Translations under genes and position numbers: made by a program | Part shown: positions 45,763 through 55,944 of the stretch, one piece after another | Layout: each line of letters begins with the position of its first letter | Position numbering within the stretch: position 1 is the stretch's first letter | The notes under the pieces: generated by a model | Databases searched by the model: none | What the model saw: the letters and a program-made list of their open reading frames with translations, nothing else | What the model was told of the DNA's origin: nothing | Source of the DNA: Calothrix sp. NIES-4105 | GTDB taxonomy: Bacteria > Cyanobacteriota > Cyanobacteriia > Cyanobacteriales > Nostocaceae | NCBI RefSeq assembly: GCF_002368415.1 | Contig: NZ_AP018290.1 | Coordinates: forward strand, 7,555,717 to 7,619,716 | Direction: 5' to 3' | Length of the DNA stretch: 64,000 nt

Positions 45763-46400
45763 TGGTTATGAAATTACAACGAACGACTTTAGTTTTGATG
45801 CTGCTTGCTTTGGGGTTAGGTGGTTTTGTCTACTTCTACGAAATTAGAGGCGCCACGCAGCGTGAGTCTATAAGCGATAAGAAGCAAATATTTAATTTTG
45901 CTGCTGATGATATACAGTCGCTAACAATTAAAAGAGGTAGCGATAATATTGTTTTAGAACGTAGCAGCAGTCCTGACCCCCCAAAATGGTTACTTAAGGC
46001 GCCAGTTGAAGCACCAGCATCTGATGCATCAGTGTCGTATCTGACTGATTTACTTGTAAAAGGAGAAATAAATCGAGCTATCTCAAGTCAACCTAACCAA
46101 TTAAATCAATTTGGTTTAGACCAACCACAAGCAACTATAGACATTAAACTCAAAAATCAGAAAACCCACAGGTTAATTTTGGGTAAACCTGATTTTAATA
46201 ATAGTTTTTTATATGCTCGAACTGACCTTAACACTAATTCTAATAGCATACAAGTACTATTAGTCTCGAAAGATTTCCAAAATGCAGTTAATCGTGATAT
46301 TTCCGAATGGCAACAAGCGCAAGATAATCCGCAAAAATCATCTCCGCTACCATTACCAACTTTTGAGACACCATCTCAGCCCAAGAAACCCGGTTTCTAA
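45762..46400 (+). CDS. DUF4340 domain protein
   Basis: The 212-residue protein has an N-terminal membrane helix (TLVLMLLALGLGGFVYFYE) and a periplasmic DUF4340 domain of repeated beta motifs (ADDIQSLTIKRGSDNIVLER, PQATIDIKLKNQKTHRLILG). These proteins travel with Gld-type ABC systems. Translation is coupled to the upstream gene by the TAATG overlap; an ATG 6 bp further in is an alternative start. Confidence 0.9.
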   Translation: MVMKLQRTTLVLMLLALGLGGFVYFYEIRGATQRESISDKKQIFNFAADDIQSLTIKRGSDNIVLERSSSPDPPKWLLKAPVEAPASDASVSYLTDLLVKGEINRAISSQPNQLNQFGLDQPQATIDIKLKNQKTHRLILGKPDFNNSFLYARTDLNTNSNSIQVLLVSKDFQNAVNRDISEWQQAQDNPQKSSPLPLPTFETPSQPKKPGF

Positions 46401-46416
46401 AATTTTAGTGTAATAC

Positions 46417-46752
46417 TTACCGATTATCCTCGTTTGGTAAGCTAGTATTATTAGATAATGAAAACAAAGTATCTGCGAATTTATTCTTTAAATAGCCATC
46501 ATCAAGGACTTTTGTGTTTGATAAGTTCATCAACAAAGTTATGATTTGCTTATTTTTCTTATGAAAATTTAATAATTCCAAATAAGCGAACGGTACTGTA
46601 ATCGGCCAGAAAATCGTGGCTATTAACAAAATGAAGCTAGATAACCACCGCATTCGCGGACTCATCTCCTGATCATCTAAAAAGAAATCGAGCCAGCGGG
46701 TGAAAAATAAACCCGCTAGCAATATATAAAATAACAATATCAAATAAAGCAT
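46417..46752 (-). CDS. Small membrane protein, hypothetical
   Basis: The 111-residue protein has two hydrophobic helices (about residues 1-20 and 35-60, ATIFWPITVPFAYLELL) and a polar C-terminal half. No family was recognised. It converges on the DUF4340 gene with 16 bp between stops. Confidence 0.55.
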   Translation of the reverse strand: MLYLILLFYILLAGLFFTRWLDFFLDDQEMSPRMRWLSSFILLIATIFWPITVPFAYLELLNFHKKNKQIITLLMNLSNTKVLDDGYLKNKFADTLFSLSNNTSLPNEDNR

Positions 46753-47472
46753 GATTAGAAAAATAACAATTGTAACTTGGCTGCGGTAGATACAGCACTA
46801 GTTTTTATTTTGACCTTGACGTGTATAAATTTGACAAGCTAACCAATTTAAGTTATACAGAAATTTTACTTATACTGCTGTCAGTCTTTGATTATACTAC
46901 CATTCAAATGCTTCTATTTCCGGATGGCAAGATACATGTTCAATTATAGACTTCTTTTTCGGATAAAGCTACGGCGCCTGTATAACCTAAAACCATCTAA
47001 TTCAAGACCAAGTTGATAATAATTTACTAAAAATCAGTAACATTAATTACTTTTTGAAAAAGAAAAACAAGTATTTAATTTATTTATAAGTAAAAATTTT
47101 TTTTAAAACGAAGTATGTATCTAGTCATTATTACTGAATCTCAGAAATTTTTACTTTGATTATCAAGCATATATTCGTGAAATAAGCTTATATACCCGTT
47201 TTGAATATTTGCCCTCTTTAAAATAACTCAGTATAATTACGCGAATTTAAATTAATTTTTTCCAAACCTGCTCTACAGTGTTCTTATAGTATTTATGTAT
47301 TAAAAATAGTAAGGTGGGCAATGCCCACCCTACAAATACGTGCATAAACCGGAGGTTTTCCTGGAGGGATTTTTAAGTGCAAACGCGGGTCGTTAATAAA
47401 AATCAAATCGAATTTGTATATTAAAATAAAATTAAGAAATGTAACTTTTACAGAAATAACTTAAATATCAAA
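46753..47472. other. Long A+T-rich intergenic region with one hairpin
   Basis: No gene is visible over 720 bp. A hairpin AGGTGGGCAATGCCCACCCT lies at 47312-47331, the same element as at 7381. The rest is A+T-rich with poly-T/A runs. Confidence 0.6.
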
Positions 47473-48150
47473 ATGAGCCAAACAGGTTTAAATTTGGTCG
47501 CCATATCGATTTTTATAATGACGGTATCCACTTTGTTGGGACCACTGGTACATTTGTCGCCAGTATTTCCGGCAGTTGCAACGTTTACCATATTAGGTGT
47601 AGCTACACTTGACAGCTTTGCATTGCAAGGCAAAGGTGGAAACGTTTTTTTAGATTGGATTGCCAGTTTTTCTCCACTACATCGAGAGCGTATCGCGCAT
47701 CATGAAGCTGGACATTTCTTAGTAGCTCATAAGTTAGGTATTCCGGTTGTTGGTTATACTCTTAGCGCTTGGGAAGCATTGAAGCAGGGACAAGCAGGAC
47801 TTGGGGGTGTAAGTTTTGATGATGCGTTACTTGCATCTCAATTAGAGCAAGGTCAGATTCCTGCGGTTTTGCTAGACCGTTACTGTACAGTATGGATGGC
47901 GGGTATTGCAGCAGAAACGTTAGTTTATAAAAATGCTGAAGGTGGCGCCGACGATAAGACAAAGTTAGTAGCAGTATTAAAAAGCTTAGGTTTTTCAGAA
48001 TCAACATTTAAAACCAAGCAAAATTTCTGCACACTGCAAGCAAAAACTCTGCTCCAAGAAAACTGGTCAGCGTATGAAGCATTAGTAAACGCAATGAAAC
48101 AGCGCGCGTCAGTAGACGAATGTACAAAACTGATATCGAGTGATGAGTGA
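47473..48150 (+). CDS. M41 (FtsH-type) peptidase-like membrane protein without AAA domain
   Basis: The 225-residue protein has one or two N-terminal membrane helices and an HEAGH zinc site at residues 77-81 (AHHEAGHFLVAHKLGIPVVGYT). Later it has VWMAGIAAETLVYKNAEGGADD, matching the M41 active-site helices. The AAA ATPase domain of FtsH is absent. Such truncated M41 proteins are common in cyanobacteria and may act as ATP-independent peptidases or partners of FtsH complexes in thylakoid membranes. Confidence 0.85.
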   Translation: MSQTGLNLVAISIFIMTVSTLLGPLVHLSPVFPAVATFTILGVATLDSFALQGKGGNVFLDWIASFSPLHRERIAHHEAGHFLVAHKLGIPVVGYTLSAWEALKQGQAGLGGVSFDDALLASQLEQGQIPAVLLDRYCTVWMAGIAAETLVYKNAEGGADDKTKLVAVLKSLGFSESTFKTKQNFCTLQAKTLLQENWSAYEALVNAMKQRASVDECTKLISSDE

Positions 48151-48210
48151 TGAGTGCTGAGTGCGCTCGTGCTGAGTGTAACTCTTAACTCAGAACTCAG
48201 AACTCAGAAC
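48140..48210. repeat. Imperfect inverted repeat, GTGCTGAGT units
   Basis: TGATGAGTG and GTGCTGAGTG units, then ACTCAGAACTCAGAACT, overlap the end of the M41-like gene and form a hairpin between converging genes. It is the same unit family as 39041-39180. Confidence 0.8.
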
Positions 48211-48218
48211 TTCTAACT

Positions 48219-49250
48219 TTAAGAAGCGGTCGCATGTTGTAAACAAGCGGTTTTCAACATATGACCGTCACAACCAATAACCCTGTTACGTCCAGATGTT
48301 TTAGCTTCTAAAAGAAATTGATCCGCGCGATGTAGTAAGCTGGTTCCCTTTGTATCGTCTTCTGCACGCAAGCAAGCGGTTCCAAGGCTAATAGTAACGT
48401 TGATAGATAAAGTATTATTAATCGCAAATGGCTGTTCGCTAACAATACGGTTTAAGCGTCTTGCCACTACGATTGCTTCCTCACAAGTCGTATTGCCTAA
48501 TATAATTACAAATTCCTCACCACCATATCGAAAAGCCGTGTCTTGAAACCGCAAGTTATGTTTTATCCGTGTGCATAATAACTGCAATAATCGGTCACCA
48601 ACTAAATGTCCATGCGTGTCATTAACCTTCTTGAAGTAGTCTACATCGAGAATAATCAGGCTTAGGGGTAAAGAAAGCGAACGCGCTTTGTGAATTTGTT
48701 TTGGCAAATCCCATTCTAACGCACGGCGGTTGTTTAACTCAGTTAGCGCATCAGAAAGTGCTATAGCGCTGAGTAAATCATTCGTGCGAATCAGATCACG
48801 GTACTTTTGAGCTTTTCGCAAACCTACCATTAACTGAGCGATTAGTAAGCGTTCTTTGGCTTTTGATTTTACTAAGTTATCTTTAAAACTGTTTTCTGGA
48901 AGCCACCACACATAAGAGTCGGCGCCTTGTCGCAAAGCTGCTGAGGTAATCTCCGACTCCCACAATTCATCATATTTAGCTTTATCTGAAAGAATATGTG
49001 AACGGTCTTCCAATAAAATACAGTAGATCCACGATAACTTCGTCTGCTCCTTTAGCCAACAGCACAATTCCATACTGCCATCTGAACTAGCCTGTACCAG
49101 AATGACATCAGGAGGCGCAATTTGAATTCTAGAAACCGCCTGATTTAAATTGGCGATAAGTTCGATGCTAAAAGCGGCTGTATCACGGATCTGATCCGGA
49201 AGCGTTTCGAGAAATATTTCACTTCCAAAGACCAGAATGGATATATTCAT
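48219..49250 (-). CDS. Diguanylate cyclase with an N-terminal receiver-like domain
   Basis: The 343-residue protein has an N-terminal ~130-residue alpha/beta domain resembling a response-regulator receiver (FGSEIFLETLPDQI, PPDVILVQASSDGS), but a phosphorylatable Asp is not clear. The GGDEF domain has the active site RYGGEEFVIIL and an inhibitory RxxD site (RFQD) five residues before it. Cyclic-di-GMP synthesis with product feedback is expected. No EAL domain or partner gene is adjacent. Confidence 0.92.
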   Translation of the reverse strand: MNISILVFGSEIFLETLPDQIRDTAAFSIELIANLNQAVSRIQIAPPDVILVQASSDGSMELCCWLKEQTKLSWIYCILLEDRSHILSDKAKYDELWESEITSAALRQGADSYVWWLPENSFKDNLVKSKAKERLLIAQLMVGLRKAQKYRDLIRTNDLLSAIALSDALTELNNRRALEWDLPKQIHKARSLSLPLSLIILDVDYFKKVNDTHGHLVGDRLLQLLCTRIKHNLRFQDTAFRYGGEEFVIILGNTTCEEAIVVARRLNRIVSEQPFAINNTLSINVTISLGTACLRAEDDTKGTSLLHRADQFLLEAKTSGRNRVIGCDGHMLKTACLQHATAS

Positions 49251-49972
49251 GCTTTGCTTTCTGCCCTTTTTAAATTATTACCGTGTATACTCCGTAACTA
49301 CTTAAGTTCCTTAATAACACTGAACAAGCGAGTACTCTTAACGCCAAGCTAATAAGCGTTTTTGACTCGCTTTTAGTGTGTATAAACTGTTTCCAACTTA
49401 ATCACCTCTGACTAAATAGATCTAACTAAAATTATTGAGTTGAATATTATGCTACCTACTGTCGGCTTTTACTTATTTTTTTTAAACAGTAAAAATACTG
49501 AATAATCTTTATTAGTATTCATTTACTACTGTAATTTCCAGAATAATACGGAAGTAAGATTAGTTTTTAAAAGACTGTCTAACGTTTTAGCCTTTATTCT
49601 TAACTCAATTTTTGTTTGTATGCTTACAATACACAAATTTATAAAAAATTTTACATTCACCCGATATGAACTGAAATGTTCTTAACGCTCTTCGATTTAA
49701 ACGTTTTCTAGATAAGCGCGTTATGAGACTATACTTTCTGTTGTAACATCCAGATGAATATATTTATTCATCAGTTCATAGCAGTTGCATATGAAACCAG
49801 TATTTCAACATTTCAATTGGCTAGAATAAAGGCGTGGTATGAATTGTGCTGTTGTTTCAATCTTTATTAGATTGTGCATAAAATGCTTATGAAGTTAGAT
49901 TTGTATAAGCATAACTACATAAGCAAATATAATTAATGCATTGTCAGTTATTTAAGCAAGTACAGTATCATG
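49251..49972. other. Long gene-free intergenic region
   Basis: The 722 bp are A+T-rich. A pair AAGCGAGT / ACTCGCTT at about 49327-49375 could form a weak long-loop hairpin. No gene or known RNA was recognised. It may hold the cyclase promoter and regulatory sites. Confidence 0.5.
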
Positions 49973-50176
49973 CTATTGATAACCTTCAATATGGTATCCA
50001 GCAGCAACTATTGCTTGCTTGATTGATTCTTCCGATGCTTCAGCTTCTACGGTTACAGTTTTTGCATCGACATTTACGTCAACTTTCGCACCGGAGTCCA
50101 CAACATGAATCGAATCAGAAATTTTTGTGCCACAATCTTCGCAAGAAATATTTGGAACGTTTAATTTGAGTGCCAT
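49973..50176 (-). CDS. Heavy-metal-associated (HMA) domain protein, Atx1/CopZ-like
   Basis: The 67-residue protein has the ferredoxin-like HMA fold with the metal motif SCEDC (C13-x2-C16 type; typical is CxxC). Its VTVEAEASEESIKQAIVAAGY fits the family. It probably carries copper to P-type ATPases. No ATPase gene is adjacent. Confidence 0.88.
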   Translation of the reverse strand: MALKLNVPNISCEDCGTKISDSIHVVDSGAKVDVNVDAKTVTVEAEASEESIKQAIVAAGYHIEGYQ

Positions 50177-50532
50177 TTATTTTCCTCTTTGCTGGTGCTT
50201 ACTTTTTGTTAGATATTCCAAGGTTTGTTATGGTTGGCGCCCTACGACACAACCGAATGTATTCATTGTTATTTAGTTGCATAGCTAGCAATATACAGTA
50301 GAGATGTATTATTAACTAACTAAATAACTATTGACAATAACTGACTTGACTCACACCATCTTATTAACTCCAGGTTAACTCAGTCATCTTACTAAAGTCA
50401 TGTTCTTGTGACACTTAAGATAAGCTGCACAGTAGTTGCGGCGCCTGCATTAAACAAGAAATAGTTACAAGCCATAACAAAATGTCAAAATATAAGCAGT
50501 TCATTCCCCTGTCAAAACGAAGCCAGTAAACC
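50177..50532. other. Divergent intergenic region before alaS
   Basis: The 356 bp lie between the HMA gene (minus) and alaS (plus). No hairpin, T-box or RNA gene was recognised. They presumably hold both promoters. Confidence 0.5.
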
Positions 50533-53178
50533 ATGTCTTTTAATCCTCAGTACCTTAGCGGTAGCGATATTCGCACCAAATTTCTAGACTTCTATGCTCA
50601 AAGAGGACATTCCATTCTTCCAAGTGCCTCTCTCGTGCCAGAAGACCCCACGGTACTGCTGACTATCGCGGGGATGCTACCATTTAAACCGATATTTTTA
50701 GGACAGCGCACGCCAGAATTTAAGCGCGCGACGACTTCGCAAAAGTGTATTCGCACTAACGATATAGAGAACGTAGGTGTCACCAAGCGCCACCATACGT
50801 TCTTTGAAATGTTGGGTAATTTTAGCTTCGGTGATTATTTTAAAGAACAGGCAATAGCATGGGGTTGGGAAATCTCTACAAAAGTATTTGGCTTACCTCC
50901 CGAACGTTTGGTTGTCAGTGTATTTGAAGAAGATGATGAAGCTTTCGCAATTTGGCGTGACCAAATAGGTGTTAACCCTAAACGAATTATACGGATGGGC
51001 GCCGACGATAACTTTTGGAATTCAGGCCCGACAGGCCCATGTGGTCCTTGTTCGGAAATTTACTATGACTTCCATCCCGAACGTGGTGACGACAATATAA
51101 ATTTAGAAGATGACACCCGGTTTATCGAGTTTTATAACTTGGTGTTCATGCAATATAACCGCGATGCCGAAGATAATTTAACACCGCTAGCGAATAAGAA
51201 TATAGATACAGGGATGGGTTTAGAGCGGATGGCGCAAATCCTCCAGCAAGTACCCAACAACTACGAAACCGATTTAATCGAACCTATTATAAAAACTGCG
51301 GCAGACATAGCAGGAATTGATTATAGTGAGAGTGACGAAAAAACCAAAATCTCATTAAAAGTCATCGGCGACCATGTGCGCGCGGTAGTGCATATGATAG
51401 CCGACGAAATCCGCGCCTCCAACACTGGACGTGGGTATATATTGCGGCGCCTGATCCGTCGTGTAGTGCGTCACGGTAGATTAATAGGTATATCTGGAGA
51501 ATTTACTACTCAAGTAGCAGAAACAGCAATAGCGCTCTCAGAGTCAGCTTACCCAGGTGTACGTAAGCGCGAAGATGCTATAAAAGCAGAGTTACAGCGC
51601 GAAGAATCACAATTCCTCAAAACGCTTGGCAACGGCGAAAAACTTCTAGATAAAATAATCACCGACCTCAAGCAACTTGAGGGAACTGTAATTAGCGGTA
51701 AAAATGCCTTCGACCTTTACGACACCCACGGATTTCCATTTGAACTGACCCAAGAAATAGCTGCGGAAAACAACCTTACAGTTGACGAGGAAGGTTTTCT
51801 TTCTGAGATGGAGGAACAGAAAAAACGCGGACGTGAAGCACACGAAACCATCGACTTAACAGTACAAGGTACTATCGACAAGTTAGCAGAAAGTATTAAC
51901 GTCACTGACTTTGTAGGTTATACCGAACCATCTTCAACTGCAAAAATCGAAGCAATATTAATAGACGGTGTTGCCGAAGAAGAAGCAGAAGCAGGCGCCG
52001 AGTTACAAATCCTCCTCAACAAAACACCATTCTACGCAGAATCAGGAGGGCAAATTGGCGACCGAGGTTATATTACAGGCGATGGAATCGTTGTACGCAT
52101 CGAAGACGTAAAAAAAGAATCTGACTTTTTCGTTCACTTTGGACGTGTCGAACGCGGTACAATCCGAGTCGGAGATACAGTAACCGCTCAAATCGACCGT
52201 GCATGTCGGCGCCGTGCCCAAGCAAACCATACTGCAACACACCTACTCCAAGCAGCACTGAAAAAAATAGTCGATGACAGCATATCACAAGCAGGTTCGC
52301 TAGTATCATTCGATAGATTACGCTTCGACTTCAACTGTCCACGCGCGTTAACACCCGAAGAAGTGCAGCAAGTCGAAGAACAAGTAAACACCTGGATATC
52401 AGAAGCACACCCAGCTAACATTGAAACATTGCCCTTAGCAGAAGCAAAAGCAAAAGGCGCTACAGCAATGTTTGGGGAAAAGTATGGTGAAGAAGTACGA
52501 GTCATCGACTTCACAGGTGTTTCAATGGAATTATGCGGAGGAACGCACGTAAGTAATACTGCGGAGATAGGAGTATTTAAAATCATTTCAGAAGCAGGCA
52601 TCTCTTCCGGCGTGCGTCGTATCGAAGCAGTTTCTGGTTCTGCTATATTAGATTACTTAAACGTGCGCGATAAAGTAGTTAAAGACCTAAGCGACCGATT
52701 TAAAGTAAAACCCGAAGAAGTACCCGACCGTATTACAGCATTGCAAAACGAAATCAAAGCAGCACAAAAAGAACTTGGAACTTTAAAAGGACAACTAGCA
52801 ATAGCAAAATCTGATAGTTTGCTAGCAGGAGTCGAAACCATAGGAGACTTCAAATTACTAGTCGCGCGCATTGATGATGTAGACGCAGCTTCCCTACAAA
52901 CCGCAGGTGAAAGACTACAGCAAAAACTCGGCGCCAACGCTGCTGTAATATTAGGCTCAGTACCCGAAGAAGGTAAAGTTAGTTTGGTTGCTGCATTTGG
53001 TAGTGATGTAAATAAGAAAGGCGCCCAAGCTGGTAAATTTATCGGCAACATCGCAAAAATATGCGGTGGAGGAGGAGGTGGAAGACCTAACCTCGCTCAA
53101 GCAGGTGGACGCGATGCTAGTAAATTGCCCGAAGCTTTGGAAAAAGCTAAGAGTGAATTAAAAGCTAGTTTAAGTTAA
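50533..53178 (+). CDS. alaS: Alanyl-tRNA synthetase
   Basis: AlaS charges tRNA-Ala. The 881-residue protein has the class II catalytic domain (RTNDIENVG, FFEMLGNFSFGDYFK, GPTGPCGPCSEIYYD, GMGLERMAQ). The editing domain carries the zinc ligands HTATHLL and CGGTHV. The C-terminal oligomerisation/C-Ala region includes GGGGGGRPNLAQAGG. Length is normal. Confidence 0.98.
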   Translation: MSFNPQYLSGSDIRTKFLDFYAQRGHSILPSASLVPEDPTVLLTIAGMLPFKPIFLGQRTPEFKRATTSQKCIRTNDIENVGVTKRHHTFFEMLGNFSFGDYFKEQAIAWGWEISTKVFGLPPERLVVSVFEEDDEAFAIWRDQIGVNPKRIIRMGADDNFWNSGPTGPCGPCSEIYYDFHPERGDDNINLEDDTRFIEFYNLVFMQYNRDAEDNLTPLANKNIDTGMGLERMAQILQQVPNNYETDLIEPIIKTAADIAGIDYSESDEKTKISLKVIGDHVRAVVHMIADEIRASNTGRGYILRRLIRRVVRHGRLIGISGEFTTQVAETAIALSESAYPGVRKREDAIKAELQREESQFLKTLGNGEKLLDKIITDLKQLEGTVISGKNAFDLYDTHGFPFELTQEIAAENNLTVDEEGFLSEMEEQKKRGREAHETIDLTVQGTIDKLAESINVTDFVGYTEPSSTAKIEAILIDGVAEEEAEAGAELQILLNKTPFYAESGGQIGDRGYITGDGIVVRIEDVKKESDFFVHFGRVERGTIRVGDTVTAQIDRACRRRAQANHTATHLLQAALKKIVDDSISQAGSLVSFDRLRFDFNCPRALTPEEVQQVEEQVNTWISEAHPANIETLPLAEAKAKGATAMFGEKYGEEVRVIDFTGVSMELCGGTHVSNTAEIGVFKIISEAGISSGVRRIEAVSGSAILDYLNVRDKVVKDLSDRFKVKPEEVPDRITALQNEIKAAQKELGTLKGQLAIAKSDSLLAGVETIGDFKLLVARIDDVDAASLQTAGERLQQKLGANAAVILGSVPEEGKVSLVAAFGSDVNKKGAQAGKFIGNIAKICGGGGGGRPNLAQAGGRDASKLPEALEKAKSELKASLS

Positions 53179-53183
53179 TCTCT

Positions 53184-53218
53184 TGTGGAGCAGGCATCCC
53201 TGCCTGCCCATCCCACAA
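53184..53218. repeat. Hairpin repeat TGTGGAGCAGGCA/TGCCTGC
   Basis: It lies 6 bp after the alaS stop and could terminate alaS. It belongs to the 'GCAGGCATCCCTGCC' hairpins dispersed in the window. Confidence 0.82.
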
Positions 53219-53228
53219 AAATATTAAT

Positions 53229-53292
53229 GTAGGGTGTGTGACGCTACCAAAAATCATCAAGCTTTACCAAAAATTATGTAGCGTCACGCACC
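53229..53292. repeat. Inverted repeat GTGTGTGACGCTA/AGCGTCACGCACC (second copy)
   Basis: Matches 29690-29753 in both arms, with a different loop. Confidence 0.88.
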
Positions 53293-53332
53293 AACAATAT
53301 GAATAAGCAAATCTAAGGTTACGACGGCAAAC

Positions 53333-53437
53333 ATGACAAATTCAAATTTTAATAGATTTACTTATGTAGTTGGCGCCGATAGAGAAATAGTAAATGAGAT
53401 AATTGGATGGGGTTCATTGAGTAATGACACAGACTAA
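53333..53437 (+). CDS. Possible leader peptide or small ORF (34 aa)
   Basis: An ATG at 53333 opens a 34-residue frame beginning MTNSNFNRFTYVVGAD. Its stop overlaps the next start by 14 bp, which allows translational coupling. No ribosome binding site is clear and no family was recognised. Confidence 0.25.
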   Translation: MTNSNFNRFTYVVGADREIVNEIIGWGSLSNDTD

Positions 53438-53693
53438 CAACAAATACCAACCAACGTCAGAAGATTTAAAAAGATGGGCAAAGCTAGATGAACTTGATAG
53501 CAATGCAATGTCCGGCCCACCTTTAACAGAAGAAGAGTACGATCAGAAACTTCGATCAGTTGCTGATGGCAGTTGTCTGCAGAAATACTTAGATAGATTA
53601 TTACACCAAAAGCAAGAAACTCTCAAAAAATTGATAGCAATAGAAGAAACAGAAAAAATTCTCAGAGCAAGAATTGCAGAATTAGGTATTTAA
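53424..53693 (+). CDS. Small hypothetical protein (89 aa)
   Basis: The 89-residue protein is polar and helical, with PPLTEEEYDQKLR in the middle and a coiled-coil-like C-terminus (KLIAIEETEKILRARIAEL). No family was recognised. It follows alaS at ~245 bp and is flanked by repeats on both sides. Confidence 0.55.
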   Translation: MTQTNNKYQPTSEDLKRWAKLDELDSNAMSGPPLTEEEYDQKLRSVADGSCLQKYLDRLLHQKQETLKKLIAIEETEKILRARIAELGI

Positions 53694-53736
53694 TCAGCAA
53701 TTATTACAATGTTTTAGAGTCTTAAAGGCTAGTTTT

Positions 53737-53886
53737 ACCACAGAGACACAGAGTACACAGAGAAGTAATTATTTAATAAATAATTATTGGGGGATGGGCG
53801 CCCTTGAGTGCCCCGTCCTATTATATTAAAGCACAGGTGGCCAGTTGTTCTATTATATTGGCGGGCAGGGATGCCCGCTCCACAAG
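53737..53886. repeat. Dispersed repeats between converging genes
   Basis: It contains a second copy of ACCACAGAGACACAGAGTAC (53737-53762). It also has GGGATGGGCGCCC... and the hairpin GCGGGCAGGGATGCCCGCTC (about 53861-53880), just before the kinase 3' end. Confidence 0.8.
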
Positions 53887-53895
53887 AGGATAATT

Positions 53896-55266
53896 TTATT
53901 TAATGAGTGTTAGTAGTTGATAAATTAATTGAGATAAACCAGTTAAAACAACACCAAATACACCTAATAATAAAGCAAAGAATGTTACTAATAAATGATT
54001 ATTTGCTAAGTTAAAACCGAAAATAGGCGCCGATGGCAAGATAGGTAGTAACAATAGCACAAGTGCGAATGTTATCCCAACTATTATAAATAATTTGTTT
54101 TCAAAAAGAATTTGATTATACTGAGCGTAAACCAAACAGCCTGAAATCAATAATACTAATCCAACACCAACTTTCCCTAATAGATTATTAAAAAATACTG
54201 CTAATAATCCAATTTCAAAACCTGTTACAAATGGTGCAACGAGCCAGTCTAAGTTGGAAAAATCTTGTTGACTAACTGGCGCCTTCAGCTTTAAGGCATC
54301 AAGAACATCTTTTGCTGACTGAAATCGCTCGATTGGTTTTTCCTTAAGCATCCGCTCTAAAATTCTGGCGTTTCTTTCACTAATGTTAACTGAAGGGCGC
54401 CAGTTCCAAGTGTTAGTATAAGCATCGATAAAGCTTGTTGGCGGTTTCCCAGTCAGCAACAATAAACAAGTTGCTGCCAGAGCATACAAATCAGAAGAGG
54501 GAAAAATCGCGCGTCCATCAAGTTGCTCTGGTGGTGCAAAACCCGGTGTGTAAACATTGGTTATAGATACTGAAGGGACATCAAGCGTTGGGTTAGTATC
54601 TGGTTGCTTGTTAAGCGTTGTAACTATTTGTTTAACGGCACCAAAATCTACAAGATATAACCGACCATCGCTAGCACGCATAATATTAGACGGTTTGATA
54701 TCACGATGAATAGAGTTATTATTATGGGAAAAATCTAATATATGTAGAATAGCTTCCAGGACAACAAGAACTTCTGCTTCAGTAAATTTAGCTTTACGCG
54801 ACAATTCTTGCTCTAGGTTTTCACCATCAATATATTGCTGTACCAAGTAAAATAACTCACTCGGTTCTTCCACTTGCAATTTAAAACGCCCAGGATGTAT
54901 TGCAAAAAATGCAAACAAATCTGGAATCTGTGGATGGGTGCCTAATTTTTCCAGAACTTCAGCTTCACGATGAAATAGCTGCGTAACTTTCTTGATCTGT
55001 TCAGGCTTCAAATTAGGAGATGGCTGCAACTGCTTAACAACACACTCGCGCATACCCGGAGTTCGACGGTCGCAACCCAAAAAAGCGGCGCCGAACCCAC
55101 CTTGTCTTAACTTCTTTATTGGTATGTAGCGACCATCCAGAATTAGAGGCATCCCACAAGTAATGCAGTACTGTTGCGAAATAGTTTTTAGAACAGAAGC
55201 ATTATCTAATTCAGGAAAAGAGTTTATCGGTTTTGGGCAGCTAGGACGAGTGCAACAAATATCCAA
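53896..55266 (-). CDS. Zinc-ribbon Ser/Thr protein kinase with membrane tail (copy A)
   Basis: The 456-residue protein starts with a Cys-rich N-terminus (ICCTRPSCPKPIN and CITCGMPL), typical of cyanobacterial '4-Cys' kinases. Kinase motifs are complete: GGFGAAFLG, VVKQL, HRDIKPSNIM, LVDFGAVKQ, GFAPPEQ. About four C-terminal membrane helices follow. TTG at 55266 is preferred over ATG 55314, because a GGAGG ribosome binding site and the same TTG occur in the paralogue at 58889. Confidence 0.92.
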   Translation of the reverse strand: MDICCTRPSCPKPINSFPELDNASVLKTISQQYCITCGMPLILDGRYIPIKKLRQGGFGAAFLGCDRRTPGMRECVVKQLQPSPNLKPEQIKKVTQLFHREAEVLEKLGTHPQIPDLFAFFAIHPGRFKLQVEEPSELFYLVQQYIDGENLEQELSRKAKFTEAEVLVVLEAILHILDFSHNNNSIHRDIKPSNIMRASDGRLYLVDFGAVKQIVTTLNKQPDTNPTLDVPSVSITNVYTPGFAPPEQLDGRAIFPSSDLYALAATCLLLLTGKPPTSFIDAYTNTWNWRPSVNISERNARILERMLKEKPIERFQSAKDVLDALKLKAPVSQQDFSNLDWLVAPFVTGFEIGLLAVFFNNLLGKVGVGLVLLISGCLVYAQYNQILFENKLFIIVGITFALVLLLLPILPSAPIFGFNLANNHLLVTFFALLLGVFGVVLTGLSQLIYQLLTLIK

Positions 55267-55314
55267 ACCATCCTCCAGAAGCTTTAATGGTGTGTAACTG
55301 TATACTGCTTCCAC

Positions 55315-55658
55315 TGAATATCTATTTGTAAAGATAATTCAAAACAATATTTAAGACGTTCGGAACTCACCATAAATACTCCTAATCTTACATTTATTTA
55401 TATATATCTACAATTCTTAACTTTTCAGTAGAAAAATTCATCATGTATAACAAGGTTCAGATGTGCAGTTAATAGCATACAGCACACTCACAAGGCGCCG
55501 ACACCGTAGTACACAAAAATATCTACCATTAGAGTGATGTCACGAAGCAGTATTTAAGTAAAGTAAAGCTGTATACAACAAAAAGATTTGAGATTCTCGC
55601 TTATTAACTGACCTTTGAATTTCTTCGATAGTACAAATCGCACCTAATGGAGAGAGTT
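55315..55658. other. Intergenic region between a kinase and a DUF2795 gene
   Basis: A+T-rich, with no recognised gene or hairpin. It presumably contains divergent promoters for the kinase and the DUF2795 gene. Confidence 0.5.
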
Positions 55659-55856
55659 ATGATTAAAGTCAACGTGGTGCAAATACAAAAGAACTTGAAC
55701 GAAGTTAATTACCCAATTAACAAAAAAGATTTGATTAAACACGCTGAAGAAAAAGGTGTTGATGAGAAAATTCTTAGGATTTTCAAGCAGCTACCTTTGA
55801 GAGATTATGAAACACTAAGTGATGTAAGCAAAGCTCTCGACAATCTTGAATACTAG
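55659..55856 (+). CDS. DUF2795 domain protein
   Basis: The 65-residue protein matches DUF2795 (NYPINKKDLIKHAEEKGVD and LPLRDYETLSDVSKAL), a small domain of unknown function. The ATG at 55659 is preferred because GGAG lies 6 bp upstream and overlaps the alternative ATG at 55647. Confidence 0.85.
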   Translation: MIKVNVVQIQKNLNEVNYPINKKDLIKHAEEKGVDEKILRIFKQLPLRDYETLSDVSKALDNLEY

Positions 55857-55944
55857 ACAAGTATACTAACTAGTATTTAAGTCTAGTTTGTTGATTTTTG
55901 GTTACTAACAAAGCGTGTAGGAATTGTGAAATAATTGTACCCAC

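Noticed and set aside
52188-53051. Antisense ORFs within alaS
   Set aside because: They are open only because of alaS codon composition and show no start signals or family features.
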